This document shows positions 1 to 6,462 of a DNA stretch of 8,238 nt, one piece after another. The DNA lies in assembly GCA_002480345.1 (NCBI GenBank), contig DLBY01000045.1:1-8238 (forward strand), in the 5' to 3' direction. The notes beneath the pieces were generated by a model. That model saw only the letters and a program-made list of their open reading frames with translations, did not search any database and was not told the origin of the DNA. Positions within the stretch are counted from its first letter, which is position 1. Every line of letters starts with the position of its first letter. The stretch comes from Phycisphaerales bacterium UBA7812 (GTDB lineage: Bacteria > Planctomycetota > Phycisphaerae > Phycisphaerales > UBA1924). Made by a program: the position numbers and the translations under genes.

Positions 1-665
1 TTCGCGGGCTTGAGGTCGCGGTGGATCACGCCCGCGACATGCGCGGCGCTCACGCCCTCGCAGATCTTGACGAACATCGCCAGGCGATCGCGCAGCACGC
101 GCGGGCCCAGCACCGTCGTCCGCGCCGCGGAGGGCGAATCGGGGTCCACGCCCGCGGACTCGCGCGCCCGCTCCGCGTCGCGGCGCCACTCGCGGATGAT
201 CGCGTCGAGGGGCTGGCCCGCGATGTAGTCCATCGCGTAGTAGACCGATCCGTCCTCGGTCACCCCGCTGTCGTGCACGCCCACGATGCCCGGGTGCTCG
301 AGCCGACCGAGCACCTGCACCTCGAGATCGAACCTCGCGCGCCCGGCGCTCCCGCCCGTCGCGCCGCGGTGCATCAGCTTGATCGCGACGGTCCGCCCCG
401 TCGAGGGCTGCTCCGCCTTGTAGACCACGCCCTGACCGCCCCGGTGGATCTCCCCCTTGAGCACATACCCCGGGAAATAGTTAATCGGCAGGTCGCGCTG
501 CGTCCCCGTCCCGCGTCCCCCGCCCGCGATCGCGGTCACCTCGTCCGCCTGCCGGAACGCGTCGAGGATCAGGTCTCGGTCCCGCCCCCCGGAGGGCGCA
601 GCCGCCCCGTCCGGGCCTTCCCGCGTGAACGCCTCGAAGATGTCGGTCTCTCCGTCGTATCCCAC
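1..665 (-). CDS. Serine/threonine protein kinase, N-terminal part (runs off the left edge)
   Basis: This is a Hanks-type Ser/Thr kinase that would phosphorylate proteins in signalling. About 221 codons are visible. The first ~62 residues are a low-complexity acidic/Gly-rich leader. The kinase domain starts near residue 66. Its glycine loop reads IHRGGQGVVYKA at 73-84, with His in place of the first glycine, a form I associate with planctomycete kinases. The VAIK lysine is K96, and the catalytic loop HRDLKPA is at 215-221 with catalytic D217; the following Asn codon is cut by the window edge. I chose the GTG at 665 because GGAGG lies 8 bases upstream; the frame stays open further upstream without a better start. 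The ECF sigma gene lies 188 bases upstream on the same strand. No separate promoter is evident in that gap, so the two may be co-transcribed. The activation loop, DFG motif and any transmembrane or sensor region lie outside the window. Family is near certain; the substrate is unknown. Confidence 0.93.
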   Translation of the reverse strand, partial: MGYDGETDIFEAFTREGPDGAAAPSGGRDRDLILDAFRQADEVTAIAGGGRGTGTQRDLPINYFPGYVLKGEIHRGGQGVVYKAEQPSTGRTVAIKLMHRGATGGSAGRARFDLEVQVLGRLEHPGIVGVHDSGVTEDGSVYYAMDYIAGQPLDAIIREWRRDAERARESAGVDPDSPSAARTTVLGPRVLRDRLAMFVKICEGVSAAHVAGVIHRDLKPA

Positions 666-828
666 GGGCTCGACCTCCAACGACCGCCCGGACGAACCCC
701 GGGGGTCCTCGGGTCGCGATGACCCCGAACACGCGGGCCCGGCGTCCCCAGCCGACGCCGGACCCCGGTCCTCCCGAAAACGCAAGCCGGGAACGCCGCT
801 CACGCGCCGATTCCGGTCCAATCTCGCC

Positions 829-846
829 TCCCCTTCACAAAGGGGA
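829..846 (-). terminator. Hairpin just after the sigma factor gene, no U-tract
   Basis: A 7-base inverted repeat (TCCCCTT / AAGGGGA on the plus strand) with a 4-base loop starts 7 bases past the sigma factor stop. It is not followed by a run of U on the minus strand. It could be a weak or factor-dependent terminator, or a processing or stability hairpin that lowers readthrough from the sigma gene into the kinase gene. The repeat is seen directly; its role is inference. Confidence 0.35.
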
Positions 847-853
847 AGAACAC

Positions 854-1495
854 CTACCCAACCGAGAAGAACTTCGACTCGCTGGGGAGCAGGTCACGCA
901 ACCGATCGTGCGCCCTCGCCCGCAGCATGTAGACCGCGCCCTCGCTCCGGTTCAGTTCCGCCGCGAGTTCGCTCGCGGACCGCCCCTGCAGGTCGTAGAG
1001 CTTGATGACCGTCGCGTAATCGGGGGGGAGGCGCTCGAGGACCGATGCGAGCGCCGAGCGGATCTCGTTCCCCGCGGCCGCCGCGCTCGGCGTCGTCACC
1101 GTCACCCCGATCATCTCGATGAGCGACTGCATCGCCTCCCCGTCGGCGCCGCGCTTGCCCGCGGTCTCGACCCTGTTGCGGGGGTTGGGACGCTTATCGG
1201 CCTCGATCATGCGCACCGCGTCGATAAGGTTGTTCTCCGCGAGGCGGGTCATCCAGGAGAGGAACCCGTGCGCGTTCCCGTCGGTGAAGGTCTCGAAGCG
1301 GGTGACGACCTCGAGATAGGTCACCTGCATGACATCGTCCTCGTCGAGCGAGGCGCGGAGGTAGGCGGTGATTTTCGGCGCGATCCGCGCGCGCACCCGC
1401 GGGGCGCACGCCTCGAGGAGCGCCAGCAGCGCCGGACGATCGCCCGCCTTCGCCTTTTCGAGCAGCCCGTCGAGTTGGGGGTCCGTCTCGCCCAT
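854..1495 (-). CDS. ECF-family RNA polymerase sigma-70 factor
   Basis: This 213-residue ECF sigma factor would direct RNA polymerase to a dedicated promoter set. Region 2 covers about residues 24-103, including DEDDVMQVTYLEV (51-63), the usual core-binding helix pattern, and a WMTRLAENNLIDAVR-like stretch (81-95) matching the promoter-melting region. A linker holding the TTPS motif (134-137) leads to region 4 (about 145-205), with LERLPPDY followed by a helix-turn-helix (169-200). I prefer ATG 1495 because it gives the normal ECF N-terminus and sits 8 bases after a TAGACT element. A GTG at 1549 with GGAGG 7 bases upstream would add 18 unlikely Arg/Pro-rich residues. The kinase follows downstream, and the FHA-phosphatase gene diverges. 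No anti-sigma factor is visible. ECF factors encoded beside Ser/Thr kinases are a known planctomycete arrangement, so control by phosphorylation is plausible but inferred. Confidence 0.9.
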   Translation of the reverse strand: MGETDPQLDGLLEKAKAGDRPALLALLEACAPRVRARIAPKITAYLRASLDEDDVMQVTYLEVVTRFETFTDGNAHGFLSWMTRLAENNLIDAVRMIEADKRPNPRNRVETAGKRGADGEAMQSLIEMIGVTVTTPSAAAAGNEIRSALASVLERLPPDYATVIKLYDLQGRSASELAAELNRSEGAVYMLRARAHDRLRDLLPSESKFFSVG

Positions 1496-1503
1496 CGCAC
1501 GCG

Positions 1504-1509
1504 AGTCTA
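1504..1509 (-). promoter_or_regulatory. Candidate -10 element of the sigma factor gene
   Basis: TAGACT on the minus strand, preceded by TG-A as in an extended -10, ends 8 bases before ATG 1495. No TTGACA-like -35 is seen at 17 bases. Transcription would start almost at the ATG, giving a leaderless or near-leaderless mRNA. The same hexamer precedes upp in this window. Confidence 0.4.
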
Positions 1510-1553
1510 TCAGCCCGGCGCGGGGACGCCGACGCGCCGAGGGTCCCACCCGC

Positions 1554-1559
1554 TATCCT
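1554..1559 (+). promoter_or_regulatory. Candidate -10 element of the FHA-GAF-PP2C gene
   Basis: TATCCT lies 48 bases before the ATG at 1608, implying a leader of about 40 bases that carries GAGG near 1594-1597 as a ribosome site. The same hexamer precedes the deaminase gene. No recognisable -35 is seen. The CCTCC overlapping this element is what produces the misleading GGAGG on the opposite strand before GTG 1549. Confidence 0.35.
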
Positions 1560-1607
1560 CCAGCGGGTCAACGCCCCGGATCACGGGGCCCCTGAGGTCC
1601 TCCGCAG

Positions 1608-3317
1608 ATGAACGCCGCGAGTTATCCCGATCCCGCCGACGCGGGCCCCGTGCCCGAGCCCCGCATGCGGACGCTGCGGCTCGAAGCGATCGCGGGCCCC
1701 CCGCTCGATCAGATCACGATCACGCCCGATCAGCCTGTGGTGCTGGGTCGGTCCTCGAATGTGGACCATCAACTCGCGGACAAGACCGTCTCGCGCCGGC
1801 ACTGCCGCGTGCTGCGCCGGGGCGTGAACTGGCTCCTGACGGACTTGGAGAGCCGGCACGGGACCTATCTCAATGGGATGAAGCTCGAGCCCGAGCAGCC
1901 CGCGCCCCTCGCGGACGGGGACCTGGTCCGCATCGGGCCCTGGACGCTCCGCGTGATCGACGAGCGCGACCGGAGCACGAGCCTCCCGACGACCAACGAC
2001 CTCGCGACCACGAGCCACCGCGTGCAGCGGGTGCCGGTCCGCGAGCTGCGGTCCGTCGCCCAGCAGCGCCTGGACCTGCTCATCGAGTGCGCCGCGGGCA
2101 TCAACGCCGCGACGAGCGAACGCGAACTGGGCGAGCGGGCCCTCGACGCCGTCACCCGCGGGACCGGGTTCAAACGCGCCGCGTTCATCAGGCAGGTCAG
2201 CGCGTCGGGGGATGTGCAGGTGCTGGCGGCGGTGACGCCGCAGTCGATCGCCGACCTCGAGCGCGGCGAAACGCCCTTCGTGGATCCCAGCAAGGGGTTC
2301 AGCTTCTCCCGCTCGCTCATCAACGCGGCGAGCAACGGGGAGATCGTCCGCATGACGGGCGAGAGCGGGTCGAACTACGGGGAGAGCATCGTCCGCCTGG
2401 GCATCAGCAGCGCCCTGTGCGCCCCCATCATGCTCGGCACGAGCGTGGAGGCGTACATCTATCTCGACGCCCGCGATGCGCAGGACGCGATCGCCCAGGA
2501 CGCCGCGGCGTTTTGCCAGGCCGTAAGCCGGATGTGCGGGCTGGCGCTCGCGAACCTGAAGCGGATCGTGCTGGAGAAGAACAGCGCGCGCATGCTCGAG
2601 GAGATCCGCGCCGCGCGCGAGGCGCAGATCCGCCTGATGCCCGAGCCCTCCGGGACGCTGGGCCCGTTCGAGTACGCGATGGTCAACCAGCCGGGGAGCA
2701 CCGTCGCGGGCGATCTGTTCGATGTCGTCCCGCTCGCCGACGGGAAGCTCGCCTTCTTCCTGGGCGATGTCATGGGCAAGGGCGCGGGCGCCGCGATCCT
2801 GATGGCAACCATCCAGTCCGCCCTCCGCAGCGCCCTCGCGCACGGGGACGCCCCCCACGAAGCGATGATGCGCACCAACGAATCCGCGTGCGCACGCAGC
2901 GGGGACGGGGAGTTCCTCAGCCTCTTCCTGGGCGTCATCGACCCCGAGGCCCAGCGACTCGATTTCGTGGACGCCGGGCACGGGCTCTGGCTCCTCGCCG
3001 AAGCGGGCGCGCCCGCCCGCCGAGTCGCCTGCGAGGGCGGGCACCTCCTGGGCATCCAGGAGGACGCACAGTACATCACCGAATCCGCGCCCTTCCCCCC
3101 GGGCTCGCGCGTCCTCGCCTTCAGCGACGGATTGGTCGAGCAGCCCGACCCGCGCGGCGAGCAATTCGGGTTCGACCGCGCGATCGGTGTGCTCACAGGG
3201 ACGAGCACCCCGGCAGACGATGTCGCGGCGCTGAGCGCCGCCCTCCGCGAACACGCGGAAACCGATCGCTACGCGGACGACCTGACCGTCGCGAGCATCC
3301 GACTCAACGACCGATAA
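1608..3317 (+). CDS. FHA-GAF-PP2C (SpoIIE/RsbU-type) Ser phosphatase
   Basis: This 569-residue soluble signalling protein has three modules. The FHA domain (about 21-117) keeps its phosphothreonine-binding residues: G47-R48, S62-R63 with H65, and H84-G85 with N89-G90. A GAF-like sensor fold spans about 150-316. A helical, probably coiled-coil linker (about 317-344) leads to the PP2C/SpoIIE domain (about 350-567), where the metal-binding set appears complete: AGDLFD (D369, D372), GDVMGKG (D387), FSDGLVE (D507) and ADDLT (D557, D558). It should therefore be an active Mn/Mg-dependent phosphatase. RsbU/SpoIIE enzymes usually dephosphorylate STAS anti-anti-sigma proteins in partner switching; no such partner is visible here. 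The FHA domain suggests docking to a phosphothreonine, for which the kinase across the gap is the obvious candidate writer (inference). No signal peptide or membrane segment is seen. The stop is followed by only a weak A/T hairpin. Confidence 0.93.
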   Translation: MNAASYPDPADAGPVPEPRMRTLRLEAIAGPPLDQITITPDQPVVLGRSSNVDHQLADKTVSRRHCRVLRRGVNWLLTDLESRHGTYLNGMKLEPEQPAPLADGDLVRIGPWTLRVIDERDRSTSLPTTNDLATTSHRVQRVPVRELRSVAQQRLDLLIECAAGINAATSERELGERALDAVTRGTGFKRAAFIRQVSASGDVQVLAAVTPQSIADLERGETPFVDPSKGFSFSRSLINAASNGEIVRMTGESGSNYGESIVRLGISSALCAPIMLGTSVEAYIYLDARDAQDAIAQDAAAFCQAVSRMCGLALANLKRIVLEKNSARMLEEIRAAREAQIRLMPEPSGTLGPFEYAMVNQPGSTVAGDLFDVVPLADGKLAFFLGDVMGKGAGAAILMATIQSALRSALAHGDAPHEAMMRTNESACARSGDGEFLSLFLGVIDPEAQRLDFVDAGHGLWLLAEAGAPARRVACEGGHLLGIQEDAQYITESAPFPPGSRVLAFSDGLVEQPDPRGEQFGFDRAIGVLTGTSTPADDVAALSAALREHAETDRYADDLTVASIRLNDR

Positions 3318-3360
3318 AAACCGTTTTTCCGACCCCTGTGGCGATTGACCACCGAACCCC

Positions 3361-3389
3361 TTGCCTTTCACGCCCGCTTCTGGCAGACT
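3361..3389 (+). promoter_or_regulatory. Candidate sigma-70-type promoter of the metalloprotease gene
   Basis: TTGCCT (3361-3366), a 17-base spacer and CAGACT (3384-3389), preceded by TG-G as in an extended -10. Transcription would begin near 3396 and give a leader of about 90 bases. A TTGACC at 3345-3350 is an alternative -35 but has no matching -10 at the right distance. Confidence 0.4.
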
Positions 3390-3392
3390 GCT

Positions 3393-3426
3393 GACCCCGG
3401 GGTCGCGGTCCTGTCGATCCGGGGTC
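3393..3426 (+). repeat. Palindrome and long-range inverted repeat in the protease leader
   Basis: GACCCCGGGGTC (3393-3404) is a perfect 12-base palindrome. Its left part GACCCCGG also pairs perfectly with CCGGGGTC at 3419-3426 across an 18-base gap. It lies at or just after the inferred transcription start. It could be a regulator-binding site or a 5' hairpin of the transcript; neither is shown. Confidence 0.45.
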
Positions 3427-3459
3427 TCATGGGTCTTGTGGGGGAATGTGTTGGTTCTA

Positions 3460-3474
3460 CTGCGGCTGCCGCAG
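3460..3474 (+). promoter_or_regulatory. Leader hairpin abutting the protease ribosome-binding site
   Basis: CTGCGG (3460-3465) and CCGCAG (3469-3474) form a 6-base, GC-rich stem with a 3-base loop. Its last base is the first base of the Shine-Dalgarno GAGGGG (3474-3479), which sits 8 bases before ATG 3488. The hairpin could modulate ribosome access or protect the 5' end. Confidence 0.4.
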
Positions 3475-3487
3475 AGGGGATGATTGC

Positions 3488-5689
3488 ATGAACACGATTC
3501 TGTCTCGCGCATGGGGCCTCGCGGCCGCGGCGCTCAGTGTTTCACCCGCCGTCGCGATCGACATCGATGTCCGCGAAGTCGATTCTGCCGCCGACGCGGT
3601 CGCGACCGCGTTCGCGCCGGCTCGCTACCGCACGCTGAGCGCGGGGGAGCCCGTGCTGATCCAGGGCCTGCTGCTCGACGACCGTCGCGTGGATCTCGAA
3701 CTCGAGCCCTTCGATGTCTGGACCGATGACGCGGTCTTCCTGATCGATGACAACCCGCACGCGCGTCCCGCGATCACCCTCCTGCGAGGCCGGGTCGCGG
3801 GCGAGGACAACTCGCTCGTCGTCGTCGGCATGGGCGCCCACGCGACCAACGGGTTCATCGAGACGAACGGCAAGACCTTCAGCCTCTCCACGGGCCCGTG
3901 GGACGGGGCGCCCGCGGAGCCGACCGACCTGATGCTCACCGACCTCGCGGACATCCGCCTCGCGGAGGGCCGCCCGACCTGCGCAATCGACGAGGGCAAC
4001 TTCGATCAGTTCGCGCCGCTGGGGCAGCCCGTGTACGACGAGGCGCAGCTCGCCGCGACCGGCGCCAACCGCGGGACGGCGCCCTGCCGCGTCGCGCGGA
4101 TCGCGATCGACACCGACTGGGAGTGGACCTCGGAGCGCTTCGGGGGCAACGCCGAAGCCGCCGCGGAATACTCGCTCTTCCTGATGGCCGCGATCAGCGA
4201 GGTCTACCAGCGCGATGTCAATGTCCGCCTGGTCGTCCCGTTCCTCCGCACCTTCTCGAGCAATGTCGACCCGTACAACGGCTCGACCGAGCCCGACCCG
4301 CTCTTCCAGGTCCGCGACCACTGGCGCGCCGCGATGCAGCATGTCGAGCGCGACCTCACCCACCTGTTTACCGGCGCCAACACCTCCTACGGAGGCGTCG
4401 CCTACCTCAGCGTCATGTGCAACCAGCAATGGGGCTTCGGCGTCTCGTCCTACATGGACGGCTCGTTCCCCTACCCCCTCCAGCAGAACAGCGGGCAGAA
4501 CTGGGACCTCGTCGTCGTGAGCCACGAGCTCGGGCACAACTTCGGCACCGGGCACACCCACGATTCCTACTCCCCCACCATCGACGATTGCGGCAACGGC
4601 TGCGTCGGTGACCTCAACGGCACCATCATGTCCTACTGCCATGTCTGCGCAGGCGGGCTGCCCAACATCGACCTGCGCTTCCACCCGCGCGTCCAAGAAC
4701 GCATCCTGACCTACCTCGATGTCGACGCGCCCTGCAGTCTCCAGCCCGCCCCCGCCGCGCGCGACGACAACGCCCGCGCCATCCCGGGCGAGCCCGTCGA
4801 TATCTTCGTGCTGGGCAACGACAACGCCTCGGACTGCGCACCGGTCGGCCTCGCCTCCGTCGAGTCCCCCACCCCGGGCGGCGCGACCGTGACCATCGAG
4901 GGCTGGGACAACCCCACGGGTGACCCCACGGGCTTCTTCCTCCGCTACACCGCTGCGCCCGACCAGTCCGGCGCCGACGCCTTCACCTACACCACCACCG
5001 CGGGGCAGACCGCGACGGTCAATGTCGACATGATCGAACTGCTCCAGCCCGAGTTCGTGCCCGTCCCCAGGCCCGGCCTGCAGGCCGCGTGGTACGACAT
5101 CGGGGGCGGCAACGCCGTCGTGCCCGATTTCACCGGGCTCCAGCCCGTCCAATCGGGCATCGTCCCGAACCTCAACTTCCCCTCGACCAACGGCGCCGCC
5201 GTCGGCGGTCCCCTGAGCGACAACATCGGCGCCGTCTTCGAGGGCTACCTCAAGGTCCCCGCGTCGGGCCTCTACACCCTCGAACTCGAATCCGACGACG
5301 GGTCCCTGCTCTACATCGGTGATGAACTCATCGTCGACAACGACGGCCTGCACGGCATGCAGACCGCGGGCGGCACCGTCGCGATGCTCGAGGGCACCCA
5401 CCCCGTCCGCGTCGAGTTCTTCGAGAACGGGGGCGGCGCGGGCCTGATCATGCGCTGGTCGGGCCCCGGTGCCACGGGCGTCGTGCTCGCCAACCAGGTG
5501 GTCTACCCCGACCCCTGCCCCGCGGACCTCGCGAACCCCGAGGGCGTGCTCGACCTCGCGGACATCAACCTATTCGTCTCCGCGTTCCAGATCGGGCTCC
5601 CCGACGCCGATCTCGCGGCGCCGCAGGGCGTTTTCGACCTCGCGGATGTCGTCGCGTTCGTCGCGTCCTTCACCAGCGGCTGCCCGTAA
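3488..5689 (+). CDS. Secreted metzincin (M12B/reprolysin-like) zinc protease with PA14 and GC-type dockerin domains
   Basis: This 733-residue exported protein would cleave proteins outside the cytoplasm. A signal peptide covers residues 1 to about 25 (short Arg-containing N-region, Ala/Leu core, AVA cleavage site). The pro-region (about 26-190) contains RPTCAID with C165. The catalytic domain (about 195-418) carries the complete zinc motif HELGHNFGTGH (346-356, catalytic E347) and the Met-turn IMSY with M381. Next come a cadherin/Ig-like domain (about 425-520) and a PA14 domain (about 529-660, LELESDDGSLLYI...RWSG), often carbohydrate-binding. The tail (677-733) is a duplicated dockerin-like unit, ADLANPEGVLDLADI then ADLAAPQGVFDLADV, bracketed by C677 and C732; this form is typical of secreted Phycisphaerae proteins. 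ATG 3488 was chosen for GAGGGG 8 bases upstream and for the signal peptide; an in-frame ATG at 3446 would place 14 Cys-rich residues before it. The gene stands alone, with its own leader and terminator. Substrate unknown. Confidence 0.94.
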   Translation: MNTILSRAWGLAAAALSVSPAVAIDIDVREVDSAADAVATAFAPARYRTLSAGEPVLIQGLLLDDRRVDLELEPFDVWTDDAVFLIDDNPHARPAITLLRGRVAGEDNSLVVVGMGAHATNGFIETNGKTFSLSTGPWDGAPAEPTDLMLTDLADIRLAEGRPTCAIDEGNFDQFAPLGQPVYDEAQLAATGANRGTAPCRVARIAIDTDWEWTSERFGGNAEAAAEYSLFLMAAISEVYQRDVNVRLVVPFLRTFSSNVDPYNGSTEPDPLFQVRDHWRAAMQHVERDLTHLFTGANTSYGGVAYLSVMCNQQWGFGVSSYMDGSFPYPLQQNSGQNWDLVVVSHELGHNFGTGHTHDSYSPTIDDCGNGCVGDLNGTIMSYCHVCAGGLPNIDLRFHPRVQERILTYLDVDAPCSLQPAPAARDDNARAIPGEPVDIFVLGNDNASDCAPVGLASVESPTPGGATVTIEGWDNPTGDPTGFFLRYTAAPDQSGADAFTYTTTAGQTATVNVDMIELLQPEFVPVPRPGLQAAWYDIGGGNAVVPDFTGLQPVQSGIVPNLNFPSTNGAAVGGPLSDNIGAVFEGYLKVPASGLYTLELESDDGSLLYIGDELIVDNDGLHGMQTAGGTVAMLEGTHPVRVEFFENGGGAGLIMRWSGPGATGVVLANQVVYPDPCPADLANPEGVLDLADINLFVSAFQIGLPDADLAAPQGVFDLADVVAFVASFTSGCP

Positions 5690-5720
5690 CCGCGCAGCCC
5701 ACCCGCTGATCATCCACCGA

Positions 5721-5747
5721 GCCCGTCCCCGAGGGGGCGGGCTTTTT
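5721..5747 (+). terminator. Rho-independent terminator of the protease gene
   Basis: GCCCGTCCCC and GGGGGCGGGC (5721-5730 / 5733-5742) form a stem of about 9 usable pairs with one G-U, followed at once by five T. It lies 31 bases past the protease stop and ends 7 bases before the stop codon of convergent upp. It has no T-run on the minus strand, so it serves the plus strand only. Confidence 0.85.
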
Positions 5748-5754
5748 CGTGCGC

Positions 5755-6396
5755 TCACACCGTCCCGAACAGGCGGTCCCCCGCGTCCCCCAGCCCCGGG
5801 CGGATGTAGTTGTTCTCGTCCAACCGATCGTCCAGCGCCGCCGCGTACACCGGGACATCGGGCATCTCGTCTTCCAGGCGGCGCACGCCCTCGGGAGCCG
5901 CGACGAGGCAGATCATCCGGAGGTCGGTCGCCCCCGCGTCGCGGAGCATCCGGATCGCCGCGACCGCGGACCCCCCCGTCGCGAGCATCGGATCGACGAG
6001 GATGACGGGCCCCGCGTCCAGGTCGCGCGGGAGCTTGTTCAGATACGCCTTGGGCTGGAAGGTGCGCTCGTCGCGCGCGAGCCCGAGGTGCCCCACCCGC
6101 GCCTCGGGCATCAGGTCGAGCACCCCGTCGGTCATGCCCAGCCCCGCCCGCAGCACCGGCACCACCGTAATCTTCCGGTCGATCCGCGCCGCCCTCGTCC
6201 GCTCCATCGGTGTGTCGATCTCGACCGGCACCGTCTCGAACGAACGCGTCACCTCGTACACCATCAGCCCCGCGATCTGCGCCATCAGCGCCCGGAAGGG
6301 GCGGAACCCCGTGTCCGATTCACGCAGGTAGCTCAGCTTGTGGCTGATGAGCGGATGATCGAACACCACCAGATTCGCGAAGCCGTGACCAGTCAT
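5755..6396 (-). CDS. upp: Uracil phosphoribosyltransferase
   Basis: Cytoplasmic salvage enzyme that converts uracil plus PRPP to UMP and pyrophosphate. Its 213 residues are the normal family length. The PRPP-binding loop VILVDPMLATGGSA is at 131-144. The C-terminal uracil-binding segment YIRPGLGDAGDRLFG is at 197-211. The N-terminal HPLISHKLSYLR (14-25) and the VPVLRAGLGM motif (79-88) also match the family. The ATG at 6396 lies 6 bases after a TAGACT -10-like element, so the mRNA may be leaderless; no ordinary Shine-Dalgarno at normal spacing is seen. The gene diverges from a cytosine-deaminase-like gene, which would supply its substrate. It converges with the protease gene, separated by 65 bases that hold the protease terminator. 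No truncation or substitution in the key motifs is apparent. Confidence 0.97.
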   Translation of the reverse strand: MTGHGFANLVVFDHPLISHKLSYLRESDTGFRPFRALMAQIAGLMVYEVTRSFETVPVEIDTPMERTRAARIDRKITVVPVLRAGLGMTDGVLDLMPEARVGHLGLARDERTFQPKAYLNKLPRDLDAGPVILVDPMLATGGSAVAAIRMLRDAGATDLRMICLVAAPEGVRRLEDEMPDVPVYAAALDDRLDENNYIRPGLGDAGDRLFGTV

Positions 6397-6402
6397 GCCC
6401 CA

Positions 6403-6408
6403 AGTCTA
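6403..6408 (-). promoter_or_regulatory. Candidate -10 element of upp
   Basis: TAGACT on the minus strand ends 6 bases before the upp ATG, which places the expected transcription start at the start codon. It faces away from the TATCCT element of the deaminase gene, 41 bases away. Confidence 0.45.
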
Positions 6409-6418
6409 CCGACGCCCG

Positions 6419-6434
6419 TCGGGGCGCACCCCGA
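6419..6434. promoter_or_regulatory. Inverted repeat between the divergent salvage genes
   Basis: TCGGGG (6419-6424), four bases, CCCCGA (6429-6434). The dyad centre lies close to the midpoint of the two divergent -10-like elements and covers the positions where both -35 regions would fall. It could be an operator for one dimeric regulator of both genes, but short GC-only dyads also arise by chance in such DNA. Confidence 0.3.
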
Positions 6435-6449
6435 TCCACCCCCTCGCCT

Positions 6450-6455
6450 TATCCT
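6450..6455 (+). promoter_or_regulatory. Candidate -10 element of the deaminase gene
   Basis: TATCCT ends 7 bases before ATG 6463, so the transcript would begin at or next to the start codon (leaderless). No Shine-Dalgarno is seen between the element and the ATG, which supports this reading. Confidence 0.45.
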
Positions 6456-6462
6456 GCCGACC

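Noticed and set aside
21..722. Plus-strand 233-codon open frame
   Set aside because: Antisense to the kinase, whose catalytic motifs are unmistakable.
666..853. Possible small gene or promoter between sigma factor and kinase
   Set aside because: Only short GC dyads (for example GGACC-N2-GGTCC near 760) and the hairpin at 829-846 are seen. There is no -10-like element and no credible small reading frame with a ribosome site.
1496..1549. GTG start for the sigma factor at 1549 with GGAGG 7 bases upstream
   Set aside because: It would add 18 Arg/Pro-rich residues atypical of ECF factors. The GGAGG is the complement of the TATCCTCC promoter region of the divergent gene. Not fully excluded.
3316..3328. 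AAAAAC-C-GTTTTT hairpin at the phosphatase stop codon
   Set aside because: A one-base loop and an almost all-A/T stem are too weak for a standard intrinsic terminator, and it overlaps the stop codon.
719..3394. Plus-strand 891-codon open frame
   Set aside because: Arg/Pro/Gly-rich composition without domains. It overlaps the sigma factor on the other strand and the phosphatase in another frame; a typical shadow in very GC-rich DNA.
3446..3487. Upstream in-frame ATG for the protease, adding a Cys-rich 14-residue segment
   Set aside because: It would place four cysteines and three charged residues ahead of a good signal peptide. ATG 3488 has a well-placed ribosome site, and the extension overlaps the leader hairpin.
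1581..3512. Minus-strand 643-codon open frame
   Set aside because: Antisense to the well-supported FHA-GAF-PP2C gene, with no recognisable motif.
3542..5401. Minus-strand 619-codon open frame
   Set aside because: Antisense to the protease. Its Val/Gly/Asp-rich composition mirrors the codon bias of the real gene.
5749..6462. N-terminal extension of the deaminase frame across upp
   Set aside because: The frame is open only because it lies antisense to upp. The family N-terminus begins at 6463.
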